Shown here: piece after piece, positions 1 to 9,103 of the stretch
Layout of the letters: each line of letters begins with the position of its first letter
Numbering within the stretch: position 1 is the first letter of the stretch
Source of the DNA: Maritimibacter dapengensis
Lineage (GTDB): Bacteria; Pseudomonadota; Alphaproteobacteria; Rhodobacterales; Rhodobacteraceae
Length of the DNA stretch: 64,000 nt
Direction: 5' to 3'
Assembly: GCF_019218265.1 (NCBI RefSeq)
Contig: NZ_JAHUZE010000002.1
Coordinates: 930,001 to 994,000, forward strand
The notes under the pieces: model-generated
Databases searched by the model: none
What the model was told of the DNA's origin: nothing
What the model saw: the letters and a program-made list of their open reading frames with translations, nothing else
Position numbers and translations under genes: made by a program

Positions 1-661
1 CAGCGGATACGAGCGCCTCAGCCGCGAGATGCGCCCCGTCGAAGCTGCGCCCCAAGAGCAGCCCCGCCTCTTCCAGGTTGACGTAGAGCGTCGCGCCCGG
101 ATGGGCCAGAAGCGGCGTGAGCCGCGTGGCCTTGCCGGGGCTGGCCGGTGCGATGCGCAGGTCGGCGGCGCGGAACGCGGGTCGTTCGGCGATGTTGGCC
201 AGGAGCGTTTCGGTCAGGTTGCCGTCAAGCGCGATGGTGCCGGGGTAGGGTGCCGCGTCACTCCCGAGCCGCCCGTCGAGCAGTGGCGCGAGGATGCGCT
301 CTCCCGCGGCCTCCAGCGAATGGGCGTCGCACATGGCGGCGACAAGCCCGCTCCCGTCTTCGATCGCGATGTAACTGTCGGTGGGCAGGTCCGGGTCGCG
401 GGTGAGATAGCGTGTGACGAGGTTCATGTCCTCGCAGGCGGCGGCGAGTTCATTGCCTGCCGGATCGGTCCCGAGCACCGAGACGAGACCCGGCACCAAC
501 CCGAACCCCTTGAGCGTCATCGCGATGTTCAGTGCGACGCCCCCGGGAATGCGGACGATCCGCCCCGGCACGTCATTGCCCTTGACCATTTCGGCACCAG
601 TGCGTCCGACGACATCCCAAAGGACGCTGCCGATGCACAGAATGTCGGGTGTCTTGTCCAT
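1..661 (-). CDS. PfkB-family carbohydrate/nucleoside kinase, C-terminus outside window
   Basis: The first 220 codons of a ribokinase-fold (PfkB) kinase, reading off the left edge. The protein begins MDKTPDILCIGSVLWDVVGR, the usual first strand and substrate loop of the family, followed by a GGVALNIAMTLKGFG stretch matching the conserved glycine-rich substrate/lid region (N-A-A type motif). The ATP-binding C-terminal GAGD motif lies beyond the edge, so the substrate (sugar or pseudouridine) cannot be decided. The ATG at 661 is divergent from rpsB, about 190 bp away. Family call is firm; exact substrate is not. Confidence 0.8.
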   Translation of the reverse strand, partial: MDKTPDILCIGSVLWDVVGRTGAEMVKGNDVPGRIVRIPGGVALNIAMTLKGFGLVPGLVSVLGTDPAGNELAAACEDMNLVTRYLTRDPDLPTDSYIAIEDGSGLVAAMCDAHSLEAAGERILAPLLDGRLGSDAAPYPGTIALDGNLTETLLANIAERPAFRAADLRIAPASPGKATRLTPLLAHPGATLYVNLEEAGLLLGRSFDGAHLAAEALVSA

Positions 662-689
662 GTGACCTTGGACCATGAGGGGCAGGGGG

Positions 690-718
690 TTGCAATAGCG
701 CTTGGCCTGCGCTAAATC
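690..718 (+). promoter_or_regulatory. Candidate rpsB-tsf promoter
   Basis: TTGCAA (690-695), a 17-nt spacer, and TAAATC (713-718) form a sigma70-like pair upstream of rpsB, leaving a leader of about 125 nt. The leader contains short self-complementary stretches (around 768-806) that could be an S2 autoregulatory structure, but I cannot fold it reliably. Confidence 0.45.
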
Positions 719-848
719 GCGCGCACTTCACAGACGGGGCTTGGGCCTTGCGGGGAGACATCCCGCTCGTGTCCGCCGGTTGGTGAGGTGCCGCGTGCAC
801 CAAACCTCAAGGTTCCGTCGAGGCGCAAACCGGAAAAGGATATTGGAC

Positions 849-1634
849 ATGGCGCTCCCTGAATTCACTTTGCGTCAGCTTTTGGAAGCTGGCGTTCACT
901 TCGGCCACCAGACTCAGCGTTGGAACCCCCGCATGGGCGAGTTCATCTACGGTGAGCGGAACGGCATCCACATTTTCGACCTGACCCAGACGCTCCCGAT
1001 GCTCGACGCGGCGCTGAACGTGATCCGCGAGACCGTCGCCAAGGGCGGCAGCATCCTGTTCGTCGGCACCAAGCGTCAGGCGTCCCGCCCGATCGCGGAA
1101 GCGGCCGACAAGTCGGCACAATTCTACATGAACCACCGCTGGCTCGGTGGCACGCTGACCAACTGGCAGACCGTGTCCCAGTCGATCAACCGCCTCAAGG
1201 GTTACGACGAAACGCTCGCAGGCGGCGCTGATGGCCTCACCAAGAAAGAACGTCTTGGGATCGAACGCGACCAGGCGAAACTCACCGCTTCGCTCGGTGG
1301 GATCCGCGAAATGGGCGGCCGTCCTGATCTCCTGTTCGTCATCGACGTCAAGAAAGAAGAACTGGCGATCAAGGAAGCCAACAAACTGGGCATCCCGGTC
1401 GTGGCCGTGGTGGACACGAACTGCTCGCCTGATGGCGTGGATTACATCATCCCGGGCAACGACGACGCCGCTCGTGCAATCGCGCTTTACTGCGATCTCG
1501 CCGCACGCGCCGCGCTCGATGGCATGTCGGGTCAGCTCGAAGCGGCCGGCATCGACGTGGGTGCGCTCGAAGAAGCACCGGTCGAAGAGGCCGTTGCCGA
1601 AGAGACCCCGGCAGAAGAACCTGCCGAAAGCTGA
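849..1634 (+). CDS. rpsB: 30S ribosomal protein S2
   Basis: 261-aa ribosomal protein S2 of the small subunit. The start [20 protein letters not shown] and the [19 protein letters not shown] block are diagnostic of the family. The ATG at 849 follows an AAAAGGA ribosome site; a longer upstream reading frame has no family similarity and was dropped. The last ~20 residues are a glutamate/alanine-rich tail, longer than the E. coli protein, as is common in alphaproteobacteria. Tsf follows 99 bp downstream, so the usual rpsB-tsf pair is present, transcribed from the candidate promoter at 690-718. Confidence 0.97.
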   Translation: MALPEFTLRQLLEAGVHFGHQTQRWNPRMGEFIYGERNGIHIFDLTQTLPMLDAALNVIRETVAKGGSILFVGTKRQASRPIAEAADKSAQFYMNHRWLGGTLTNWQTVSQSINRLKGYDETLAGGADGLTKKERLGIERDQAKLTASLGGIREMGGRPDLLFVIDVKKEELAIKEANKLGIPVVAVVDTNCSPDGVDYIIPGNDDAARAIALYCDLAARAALDGMSGQLEAAGIDVGALEEAPVEEAVAEETPAEEPAES

Positions 1635-1733
1635 GTGCGGTCGGCGCGGCCCTCGGGCCACGCCTGTCACATTCCTGATACCGGGGGCAGGCACACCGCC
1701 CCCGGAACCCTATCGACGTAAGGAGAGCCGAAC

Positions 1734-2609
1734 ATGGCGATCACCGCTGCACAAGTGAAAGAACTGCGTGAAATGACCGGCGCGGGCATGATGGATGCCA
1801 AGAAGGCGCTTGTCGAAAACGATGGCGATATGGACGCCGCAATCGACTGGCTGCGCACCAAGGGTCTCGCAAAGGCCGCCAAGAAATCGGGCCGCACCGC
1901 TGCCGAAGGTCTCGTCGGCGTCGCCGTCGAAGGCAACACCGGCATCGCCGTCGAAGTGAACTCGGAAACCGACTTCGTGGCCAAGAACGCCGAATTCCAG
2001 GGCATGGTCGCCAAGATCGCGAACGCCGCCTTGAAAGTGGACGATATCGACGCGCTGAACGCCGCCGACATCGACGGCAAGTCGGTGGCTGACACCATGA
2101 CTGACGCCATCGCCAAGATCGGCGAGAACATGGGCGTTCGTCGTGTCGAGAAGATCACCGGTGAAACCGTCGTGACCTACATCCACAACGCCGTCACCGA
2201 CGGCATGGGCAAGATCGGCGTTCTCGTCGCGCTCAAAGGTGGTGATGAAGCCTTCGGCAAACAGGTTGCGATGCACATCGCCGCTGCGAACCCGGCCGCG
2301 CTGAACGAAGCCGAGCTGGATTCTGGCGTGGTCGAGAAAGAGCGCCAGATCCAGATCGACATCGCCCGCGAATCCGGCAAGCCCGAAGAAGTGATCGAGA
2401 AGATGATCGTTGGCCGCATGAAGAAATTCATGGGCGAAGTCACGCTTCTCGGCCAAGCCTTCGTCATCAACCCGGACCTGACCGTCGAATCTGCTGCGAA
2501 AGAGGCCGGCGCCGAGATCACCGGCTTCATCCGTATGGAAGTCGGCGAGGGTATCGAAAAGGAAGAAGAAGATTTCGCTGCTGAAGTGGCGAAAGCCGCA
2601 CAAGGCTGA
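1734..2609 (+). CDS. tsf: Translation elongation factor Ts
   Basis: 291-aa guanine nucleotide exchange factor that regenerates EF-Tu-GTP. It opens with a UBA-like domain ([20 protein letters not shown], residues 1-20) and the signature block [11 protein letters not shown] near residues 81-91 that contacts EF-Tu, followed by the dimerisation-type core. Length is normal. The start is supported by an AAGGAGAG site 9-12 nt upstream. Co-transcribed with rpsB and closed by the hairpin at 2655-2684. The pyrH-frr cluster that often follows tsf in other bacteria is here nearly 60 kb away on the opposite strand. Confidence 0.97.
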   Translation: MAITAAQVKELREMTGAGMMDAKKALVENDGDMDAAIDWLRTKGLAKAAKKSGRTAAEGLVGVAVEGNTGIAVEVNSETDFVAKNAEFQGMVAKIANAALKVDDIDALNAADIDGKSVADTMTDAIAKIGENMGVRRVEKITGETVVTYIHNAVTDGMGKIGVLVALKGGDEAFGKQVAMHIAAANPAALNEAELDSGVVEKERQIQIDIARESGKPEEVIEKMIVGRMKKFMGEVTLLGQAFVINPDLTVESAAKEAGAEITGFIRMEVGEGIEKEEEDFAAEVAKAAQG

Positions 2610-2654
2610 TCTTCAAGGACACCGTCGGATCAGGCCGGGGTCTGGTCCGCGTCG

Positions 2655-2684
2655 CGGCGCATGGGGAAACTCATGCGCCGTTTT
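2655..2684 (+). terminator. Rho-independent terminator of rpsB-tsf
   Basis: A perfect 9-bp stem (CGGCGCATG 2655-2663 / CATGCGCCG 2672-2680) with an 8-nt loop is followed immediately by TTTTC. It lies 45 bp after the tsf stop. Confidence 0.85.
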
Positions 2685-2914
2685 CGTGTCGAGAGTATTG
2701 GGATGGAACATCCCGTAATCGCGGGCGCTCCATCCCCGTTCCTAAAGGCCTAAAAAGCCACCACTCACGGAACGTTCCGATACTCCGCGATTCACCTCCG
2801 GATCACCAGTAAGGTTTTCCTTACCTGTAACCTGTCTGCCTCACACATGGGACAGGGAGTGACACATGAAGAGGCGCGCTTAATTGTTTCGAAAGCAGAA
2901 ACAATCAACGAGTG
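2685..2914. other. Intergenic stretch between tsf and the LuxR-type gene
   Basis: This is most of a 305-bp gap (2610-2914) without a gene I can support. It holds a 6-bp GTAAGG/CCTTAC hairpin at about 2811-2826 and the hairpin described at 2883-2905. I see no ORF with a ribosome site and no tRNA-like fold. Confidence 0.4.
2883..2905 (-). terminator. Weak hairpin after the LuxR-type gene
   Basis: ATTGTTTC/GAAACAAT, an 8-bp A+T-rich stem with a 7-nt loop, starts 10 bp beyond the LuxR-type stop codon. There is no proper U-tract, so it may be a transcript-end stabiliser rather than an efficient terminator. Confidence 0.35.
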
Positions 2915-3700
2915 TCAGATTTTTCCGATTTCATCGTTCAGGCGGAATGTGTCGCTGTGGCTACGCACGTACATCTGGTTGAGGAACGTCAGTTTCGCGA
3001 CCGCCTGGGGCGTCGTTTCGACGCCTAGTTTTTCGCGCGCCAGCCGCAGGTGCTTCTCGATGGTCGGGACCGAAACACCCATGATCGTTGCAACGTCCTG
3101 GTTCGATTTGCCTTCCGCAACCCATTCGAGCGCCTCAAGCTGTCGTTTGGAGAGTTTTGTTCGTTTGGTTTCAATCGGTAAGGAAGCGATTTTCAGGTGG
3201 ACCAGATTACACAAAACTTCGATCTCGCGACCGAACTCCGCCCAGATGCGGTCGAGGTCAGCCTGGTTGTGGCCACGTGCACCAGTCAAGGCGAACAGCG
3301 CGTATGAGCGCGGGGACAGGGTAGGGACCGCGATCGTGTATCCGGCTGTGACGCCCATCTGTTGATTGAACGCGATCACGTTAAGTTCTTCGGGGGAAAG
3401 GTTCGCACGGTCGGTCCAGATCGTGCCCCAGGACGTCGAGCCACTTCGGTTCTGCCGCGCCCAGCGAGTCAGCGGCGCGTGAAGAAACATCTTACCGCCG
3501 ATGAATTCGTTGAAATAATCCGGATCGTGGTTCGTCAGGAACAGCGCGTCTTCCAGCTCGCCGACACCATGTTGAGTCGCAAATTTCGTGTAGCCGTAGA
3601 TCAGGCGGTCGAATCCGTAGGACTTCATACGAACGCAGTTCAGGTGCCAGACGTGCTGTAGCGATGATGTGCGCACGAGCTGGTCGAGGAATTCCAGCAT
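2915..3700 (-). CDS. LuxR-family regulator with autoinducer-binding-like domain (LuxR solo)
   Basis: 261-aa regulator with an N-terminal autoinducer-binding-type domain (about residues 15-160) and a C-terminal GerE helix-turn-helix (about 190-250; LSKRQLEALEWVAEGKSNQD, then TIEKHLRLAREKLGV). The ATG at 3700 follows GGGAAGG by 8 nt; a longer frame to 3811 adds residues unlike the family. No luxI-type synthase lies in the window. Aligned by eye to TraR as I remember it, the signal-pocket Trp57, Tyr61 and Asp70 are replaced by Tyr62, Phe66 and Ala75, while Pro71 and Gly113 equivalents remain. The missing Asp suggests it may not bind an acyl-homoserine lactone in the standard way. Confidence 0.85.
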   Translation of the reverse strand: MLEFLDQLVRTSSLQHVWHLNCVRMKSYGFDRLIYGYTKFATQHGVGELEDALFLTNHDPDYFNEFIGGKMFLHAPLTRWARQNRSGSTSWGTIWTDRANLSPEELNVIAFNQQMGVTAGYTIAVPTLSPRSYALFALTGARGHNQADLDRIWAEFGREIEVLCNLVHLKIASLPIETKRTKLSKRQLEALEWVAEGKSNQDVATIMGVSVPTIEKHLRLAREKLGVETTPQAVAKLTFLNQMYVRSHSDTFRLNDEIGKI

Positions 3701-3810
3701 CGGTTCAAAGCCTTCCCGTATCTGGTACCGCGTTCTCGAGGCGCGCGGCTTCCCGTGGTTCCAGTCCAACAGACACATGTTAGCGCTTGCTGTCGAGAGG
3801 GAAACCTTCA

Positions 3811-3838
3811 AATTGCAAAATCATTGCGGAATGCAATT
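3811..3838. promoter_or_regulatory. Inverted-repeat operator candidate upstream of the LuxR-type gene
   Basis: AATTGC (3811-3816), ATTGC (3823-3827) and GCAATT (3833-3838) form nested inverted repeats, including a perfect ATTGC-N5-GCAAT palindrome at 3823-3837. It lies about 110-140 bp before the LuxR-type start, where an operator would be expected. The binding protein is unknown. Confidence 0.3.
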
Positions 3839-3945
3839 GGGCCGTACACCGGACGCAGGAGCGTAGGCCGTTGATATCATACAGAGTCGGGCAATATGCG
3901 CACTTTACATAATACCGATTATACGCATTAACCATGAGGCCGGGC

Positions 3946-4635
3946 TCAGCCCAAAGCGTACCCCGTCCCCCGCACGGTTCGCAGCGGGTCCGACCCGCCG
4001 TGTTGGCACAGCGCCTTGCGCAACCGCCCGACGTGAACGTCGACGGTCCGGGTGTCGACGTAAACGTCACGACCCCAGACACGGTCGAGCAATTGCTCAC
4101 GGCTCCACACGCGTCCCGGTTTCTCCATGAAGGTCGACAGCAGACGGAACTCGGTCGGCCCCAGCTTGATCGCTTCACCGCCGCGGGACACGCGATGGGT
4201 TTCACCGTCGAGCAGGATATCGTCGTATGAGAGCGCCTGCCCCAGCGATGCGGGTCTTGTCCGTCGGAGCTGCGTGCGGATGCGTGCCATGAGCTCCTGC
4301 ACGGAAAACGGCTTGATCATGTAATCGTCGGCGCCGGTTTCCAGACCCCGCACGCGGTCCATCTCGTCGGACCGGGCCGACAGCATTATGACGGGAATGT
4401 CCGAGGTCTCGCGTTTCGATTTCACGCGGCGGCAGATCTCGATTCCTGATACGCCGGGCAACATCCAGTCAAGCAGGATCAGGTCGGGGCCGATCTCGTC
4501 GACCAGAACCATCGCGTCATCGCCGTTCTCGGCCATCGACACGTCATATCCTTCCGACCGCAGATTGTAGCGCAGGATCTCGCGTTGGGCCGGCTCGTCC
4601 TCAACGAGGAGCACGAGAGGTTTCTCTGCGCTCAT
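3946..4635 (-). CDS. phoB: Phosphate regulon response regulator PhoB
   Basis: 229-aa OmpR/PhoB-class response regulator. The receiver domain (1-120) shows the acidic pair in VEDE (11-14), the phospho-acceptor Asp56 in LILLDWMLPG and the conserved Lys in MIKPFS. The C-terminal winged helix includes VWSREQLLDRVWG and DVHVGRLRKAL. When phosphorylated by PhoR it should bind the Pho box before pstS. It is the last gene of the pst operon; its ATG overlaps the phoU stop by 4 nt (ATGA), which implies translational coupling. Confidence 0.95.
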   Translation of the reverse strand: MSAEKPLVLLVEDEPAQREILRYNLRSEGYDVSMAENGDDAMVLVDEIGPDLILLDWMLPGVSGIEICRRVKSKRETSDIPVIMLSARSDEMDRVRGLETGADDYMIKPFSVQELMARIRTQLRRTRPASLGQALSYDDILLDGETHRVSRGGEAIKLGPTEFRLLSTFMEKPGRVWSREQLLDRVWGRDVYVDTRTVDVHVGRLRKALCQHGGSDPLRTVRGTGYALG

Positions 4636-5369
4636 TCATCTGCCTCGTCGCTGCCGTCCCCACCGTCCATCTGATAGATCTCGGTGTTCGATTTCGGTCG
4701 GGACTCTTCGGGCATCTCGCCGGTCGCAAGATAGATGACCTGATCGGCGATGGACGTCACGTGGTCGCCCATGCGCTCGATGTTTTTGGCGATGAAATGA
4801 AGATGCATGCAGGCCGTGATATTGCGTGGGTCTTCCATCATGAAGGTCAGGAATTCGCGGAACAGGGCATTATACATCTGGTCGATTTCAAGGTCGCGGT
4901 GCCGCACTTCGTTTGCAGCGGTCGCATCCCGGCGAATATAGGCGTCCAGCGCGTCGGACAGCATGGATTCGACTTCTTTTGTCATCCGCCGGATCGCACT
5001 GGAGGTGCCTTCGATGGGCTGCATCTGGGCAAGCACTTCGGTCCGCTTCGCAATGTTTTTGGCATAATCCCCGATGCGTTCGAGGTTGCCGCCAATCTTC
5101 ATCACGGACAGAACGGTGCGCAGATCCCGCGCGGCCGGTTGCCGCAGCGCGAGCAAAGTGGCGCATTGCGTGTTTATCATCTCTTCCAGTTCGTCGATCT
5201 GCTTGTCGCCGCGCCGGACCTGTTCGGCCTCTTCGACATCACGGGACTTGAGGGCTTTGCCGCTCGCGCGAATGGCCTCTTCCACAAGCCCGCCCATCTT
5301 CATCACGAGCGCCTGGCAGGCCTCGAGATCGCGGTCGAACGCCGAGGCGATATGTTGATCACTCATCAT
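4632..5369 (-). CDS. phoU: Phosphate signalling protein PhoU
   Basis: 245-aa all-helical cytoplasmic protein with two PhoU repeats (about residues 12-100 and 115-210). It links the PstSCAB transporter to PhoR and keeps the regulon off when phosphate is plentiful. Two adjacent ATG codons begin the frame (5369 and 5366); an ACAGGAAA site supports either. The C-terminus has an acidic tail. It lies between pstB (14 bp gap) and phoB (overlap). Confidence 0.95.
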   Translation of the reverse strand: MMSDQHIASAFDRDLEACQALVMKMGGLVEEAIRASGKALKSRDVEEAEQVRRGDKQIDELEEMINTQCATLLALRQPAARDLRTVLSVMKIGGNLERIGDYAKNIAKRTEVLAQMQPIEGTSSAIRRMTKEVESMLSDALDAYIRRDATAANEVRHRDLEIDQMYNALFREFLTFMMEDPRNITACMHLHFIAKNIERMGDHVTSIADQVIYLATGEMPEESRPKSNTEIYQMDGGDGSDEADE

Positions 5370-5383
5370 GGTTTCCTGTCTCC

Positions 5384-6184
5384 CTACCCGATCCGGCCGG
5401 TGATGTAGCTTTCCGTTCGCTGATCGCGAGGATTGGTGAAAATCTCGTTGGTGTCGTCGTATTCCACGAGGTTGCCCAAATGGAAAAACGCGGTCTTCTG
5501 GCTGACGCGGGCCGCCTGTTGCATCGAGTGCGTGACGATGACGACCGAGTAGTTTGCCTTCAGTTCGTCGATCAGTTCCTCGACCTGAGCGGTGGCGATC
5601 GGGTCGAGCGCCGAGCAGGGTTCGTCCATCAGGAGCACCTCCGGTTCAGTTGCGACCGCACGGGCGATACACAGGCGCTGCTGCTGACCGCCGGAAAGGC
5701 CGGTTCCGGGCGCGTCGAGCCGATCCTTGACTTCGTCCCAGATCGCGCCGCGACGCAGCGACTTCTCGACGATCTCGTCCAACTCGGCCTTGTTTCGCGC
5801 GAGCCCGTGAATGCGCGGACCGTAGGCGATGTTGTCGTAGATCGACTTGGGAAACGGGTTCGGCTTCTGGAACACCATGCCGACCTTCGCGCGAAGCTGA
5901 ACCGGGTCGACTTTCGCATCGTTGATATCCTCGCCATCAAGCAGGATATCGCCCTCGACCCGGCAAATCGGGATCGTGTCGTTCATGCGGTTGAGCGAGC
6001 GCAGGAAGGTCGACTTGCCGCAGCCAGACGGCCCGATGAAGGCGGTCACGGTCTTGTCGAGGATGTCCACGTTCACGTCTTTGATCGCGTGATTGTCGGC
6101 GTAATAGACCTGCACGTCTCGACAATTGAACTTGGTTTCCATCGCGTCCACCCCGACCTTCGTATCGATATTGTCTTTCATCAT
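5384..6184 (-). CDS. pstB: Phosphate ABC transporter ATPase PstB
   Basis: 266-aa ABC ATPase that powers phosphate import. Walker [10 protein letters not shown] is near residue 52, the Q-loop in [12 protein letters not shown], the signature LSGGQQQR and the Walker B VLLMDEP follow in order, and the switch His is in IVTHSMQQ. The [12 protein letters not shown] and [11 protein letters not shown] blocks are typical of PstB rather than other ABC ATPases. About 15 extra N-terminal residues precede the family start; an internal ATG at residue 15 is the alternative. It sits between pstA and phoU. Confidence 0.96.
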   Translation of the reverse strand: MMKDNIDTKVGVDAMETKFNCRDVQVYYADNHAIKDVNVDILDKTVTAFIGPSGCGKSTFLRSLNRMNDTIPICRVEGDILLDGEDINDAKVDPVQLRAKVGMVFQKPNPFPKSIYDNIAYGPRIHGLARNKAELDEIVEKSLRRGAIWDEVKDRLDAPGTGLSGGQQQRLCIARAVATEPEVLLMDEPCSALDPIATAQVEELIDELKANYSVVIVTHSMQQAARVSQKTAFFHLGNLVEYDDTNEIFTNPRDQRTESYITGRIG

Positions 6185-6203
6185 AAGGTTCCCCTACCCG
6201 CGA

Positions 6204-7532
6204 TTACCAGCGGCGCTCGAAGCGACGGCGCAGAACCACCGCGACAATGTTCATGATCATGAGGAAGATCAGCAGAATGATGATCCCGCCCCAGGCTTTG
6301 TCGTAGAAGGCCACGTCGGCGCGTGCAGCCCAGGTGTAGATCTGTGCGGGCATGGCCGAGTTCGGCTCCACGAAGCCCTGCAGAAACCCGTCTGGATAGC
6401 CGCGCGCCACGAAACCGACCATGCCGATGAGCAGAAGCGGCGCGGTTTCCCCGAGCGCCTGCGCCAGCCCGATGATCGTGCCGGTCAAAATGCCGGGCAT
6501 GGCGAGCGGCAGGACGTGGTGGAACACGGTCTGCATCTTCGACGCGCCGATGCCGAGGGCCGCTTCGCGGATCGACGGCGGCACCGCTTTGAGCGAGGCG
6601 CGCGTCGAAATAATGATGGTCGGCAGTGTCATCAGCGTCAGGACAAGCCCACCCACCAGCGGCGCGGATTGCGGCAGATGCATGAACTGGATGAAAACGG
6701 CGAGGCCGAGAATACCGAACACGATCGACGGCACGGCCGCGAGGTTCGAGATATTCACCTCGATCAGGTCCGTGAACCGGTTCTGTACCGCGAACTCCTC
6801 GAGGTAGATCGATGCCGCGACACCGATGGGAAGCGACAGGAACAGAACGACCAGCATCATGAAGAACGAGCCGACAACCGATGCGCCGATCCCTGCCCCG
6901 CCCGGGTTGTCGACGCCGCTGTCGGCGCCGGTGATGAAAGGCCAGTTGAACTCACTGGTGATGATCTCGCCTTCGACCAGCCGGTCGACGAGGTCGAGGT
7001 CGGCGGCCATGAGGAACCGGCTGTCGGTCATCGACTCGCGCGTCACGCGCCCGGTCAGGTAGCCATCCACGCGCGATGAGGTGGCCAGGCTGAAACTGAC
7101 CTCTTCGCCCAACTGGTTTTCGTTGGCGCGATAATATTCGCGGATCGTGCTCCCCACCTTGCCGAGCAGACGTTCGATGGTATCGGCGTCGAACTCCGCC
7201 TCCACGCCCTGTTCGCGCAGTTGGTTGTCGAGCGCCGCGATGAAGAAATCCGAATAGGCCTTGGTCTTGAACAGGGTGCCTTCGGCTTCTTCGTATTGCG
7301 TTTGCGTCAGGGTGAATGGCACATCGACCACGGTCCGGGTGAACGCCGGCGCGCCGGAGCGGATGATCGAGGCAAACAGGACGACCAGAAAGAACAGCCC
7401 AATTCCGATCGCGATCTTGCCATAGGTGCGGAAGCGTTTTTCGGCGCGGTTACGCTTCGCGGTGCGCGCGTCGATTGAATGGATCGAGCCGCGCGGGGCC
7501 GGTGCGCCGCCTTGAACGGTTGCGTCGGTCAT
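6204..7532 (-). CDS. pstA: Phosphate ABC transporter permease PstA
   Basis: 442-aa inner-membrane permease. A first membrane helix (about residues 38-60) is followed by a periplasmic insertion of some 150 residues, and the conserved transport core with five helices occupies the C-terminal half, including the ABC-coupling loop REAALGIGASKMQTVFHHVLP. The long N-terminal half makes it much larger than the E. coli protein (near 300 aa). Its ATG overlaps the pstC stop by 4 nt. It pairs with PstC as the membrane channel. Confidence 0.94.
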   Translation of the reverse strand: MTDATVQGGAPAPRGSIHSIDARTAKRNRAEKRFRTYGKIAIGIGLFFLVVLFASIIRSGAPAFTRTVVDVPFTLTQTQYEEAEGTLFKTKAYSDFFIAALDNQLREQGVEAEFDADTIERLLGKVGSTIREYYRANENQLGEEVSFSLATSSRVDGYLTGRVTRESMTDSRFLMAADLDLVDRLVEGEIITSEFNWPFITGADSGVDNPGGAGIGASVVGSFFMMLVVLFLSLPIGVAASIYLEEFAVQNRFTDLIEVNISNLAAVPSIVFGILGLAVFIQFMHLPQSAPLVGGLVLTLMTLPTIIISTRASLKAVPPSIREAALGIGASKMQTVFHHVLPLAMPGILTGTIIGLAQALGETAPLLLIGMVGFVARGYPDGFLQGFVEPNSAMPAQIYTWAARADVAFYDKAWGGIIILLIFLMIMNIVAVVLRRRFERRW

Positions 7533-9001
7533 TCGTATTGCTCCCGGTATTTGCGCACGATGTAGAGCGCGAAGACATTGAGGCCGAGCGTGATGACGAA
7601 CAGCGTCATACCGAGCGCGAACGCGACCAGCGCCTCGGGTGAAGCGAAATCGGCGTCGCCCGTGAGTTGGCTCACGATTTTGGCGGTCACGGTGGTCATC
7701 GCCTCGAACGGGTTGAGGTCGAGCTTGGCCGCCGCCCCTGCCCCGAGCACGACGATCATCGTTTCACCGATGGCGCGGGATGAGGCCAGAAGGATCGCGC
7801 CGACGATACCCGGCAGCGCGGCCGGCAGCACGACCTGGCGAATGGTCTCGGACTGGGTTGCGCCCAGGCCGTAGGAACCATCTCGCATGGACTGTGGAAC
7901 GGCGTTGATGATGTCGTCGGAGAGCGACGAGACGAAGGGGATCAGCATGATTCCCATGACCAGGCCAGCGGTCATCACTGCCGTTCCTGCCTGCATCCAG
8001 CCCAGCCCGTTGGGGCCGAAGACAGACAGAAGGAGTGGCCCGACCGTCAGGAGTGCGAAAAGACCATAGACGATGGTCGGAATGCCGGCGAGCACCTCGA
8101 GCATCGGTTTGGCAACCGAGCGCACCCGCGACGAGGCATATTCCGAAAGATAGATGGCCGAGAACAGACCGATCGGAACGGCGACGAGCAGCGCGACGAT
8201 CGAGATATAGAACGTGCCCCACAGAAGCGGCAGGACGCCGAGCTCGGATGAGCCCCCTCGCCCGGAAAAACTCGGCGACCAGGTGGTCCCGAAGAAGAAG
8301 TCCGACGCTGGATAGAGCCGGAAGAATTCGACGGTGTTGAACACGAGCGACAGGACGATGCCCACCGTCGTCAGGATCGCAATGGACGCGGCTGCGATCA
8401 GGAGCATCCTGATCGACGTCTCGACCGTGTTGCGTGCCCGGAACTCGGCCTTGGTTTCCCGGATCCCCCAAAGCGCCCCGAGTATGGACAGCGCGATCAC
8501 GGCGCCGCTCATCAGCGTTTTTCCGGTCGCATTGAGCACACGGAACCTTTGAGCGGCCCGCAAGACGGGCTGCGTCACCTGCGAGGTCACGATGGCACCG
8601 GCTTCCTGAAGCCTTTCCGTCACGTCATTGAAATCGGCGCGGGCATTCCTGGCGAAATCCTCGGTCATGCCGCCTGAAGCAACGGCTGCGTCCAGCCCGT
8701 CTGCCGCGCGGCGAACCTCGGCCATCACCAGCCCGCGTGACGAATTGTCCGGTATGGCGCTTTCAGGGATCAGGCCCGAGACGCTGGACGCGACGACAAG
8801 CGGTTGCGCGAGCAGCCAGACGATCATCACAAGGAATGCAGGCACGATTGCCTTGATGACCACGTTGTTGCCGTAAAAGCTCGGCAAGGAGTGAAGCTTG
8901 CGCGCATCGCCCTCGGCGGAGGAGAGCGCACGGGATCGCCCGACGACGAACCCGGCCGCTGCGATCGCCAGGACGATCAGGATGAGCCAGAAAACAGGCA
9001 T
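7529..9001 (-). CDS. pstC: Phosphate ABC transporter permease PstC
   Basis: 490-aa permease subunit. Helices near residues 2-22 and 48-75 flank an N-terminal region, a soluble stretch of about 70 residues follows, and the transport core lies in the C-terminal 280 residues with the coupling loop RDGSYGLGATQSETIRQVVLP. As with PstA, it is considerably longer than the E. coli subunit. It is separated from pstS by a 100-bp gap containing a strong hairpin, which probably lowers permease expression relative to the binding protein. Confidence 0.94.
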   Translation of the reverse strand: MPVFWLILIVLAIAAAGFVVGRSRALSSAEGDARKLHSLPSFYGNNVVIKAIVPAFLVMIVWLLAQPLVVASSVSGLIPESAIPDNSSRGLVMAEVRRAADGLDAAVASGGMTEDFARNARADFNDVTERLQEAGAIVTSQVTQPVLRAAQRFRVLNATGKTLMSGAVIALSILGALWGIRETKAEFRARNTVETSIRMLLIAAASIAILTTVGIVLSLVFNTVEFFRLYPASDFFFGTTWSPSFSGRGGSSELGVLPLLWGTFYISIVALLVAVPIGLFSAIYLSEYASSRVRSVAKPMLEVLAGIPTIVYGLFALLTVGPLLLSVFGPNGLGWMQAGTAVMTAGLVMGIMLIPFVSSLSDDIINAVPQSMRDGSYGLGATQSETIRQVVLPAALPGIVGAILLASSRAIGETMIVVLGAGAAAKLDLNPFEAMTTVTAKIVSQLTGDADFASPEALVAFALGMTLFVITLGLNVFALYIVRKYREQYE

Positions 9002-9058
9002 TTGCCCCCCAGGGTTCAGGTTGCGTTTCGTGGAGCTTAAAAAGTTCCTAAAAGGCGT

Positions 9059-9083
9059 GGGGGCGGCGGAATATGCCGCCCCC
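9059..9083 (-). terminator. Intra-operon hairpin between pstS and pstC
   Basis: A perfect 9-bp stem of GGGGGCGGC and GCCGCCCCC around a 7-nt loop lies in the pstS-pstC gap; on the minus strand TTTT comes 5 nt after it. It probably acts as a partial terminator or protects the 3' end of pstS mRNA. Confidence 0.6.
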
Positions 9084-9103
9084 TTATTATCCGGCGAGCC
9101 GGA

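Noticed and set aside
4-715. Plus-strand frames across the first 700 bases
   Set aside because: They mirror the PfkB-type gene on the minus strand, which has clear family motifs.
1710-2603. 297-codon minus-strand frame opposite tsf
   Set aside because: Antisense to tsf, rich in Phe/Asp/Gly from codon mirroring, no ribosome site.
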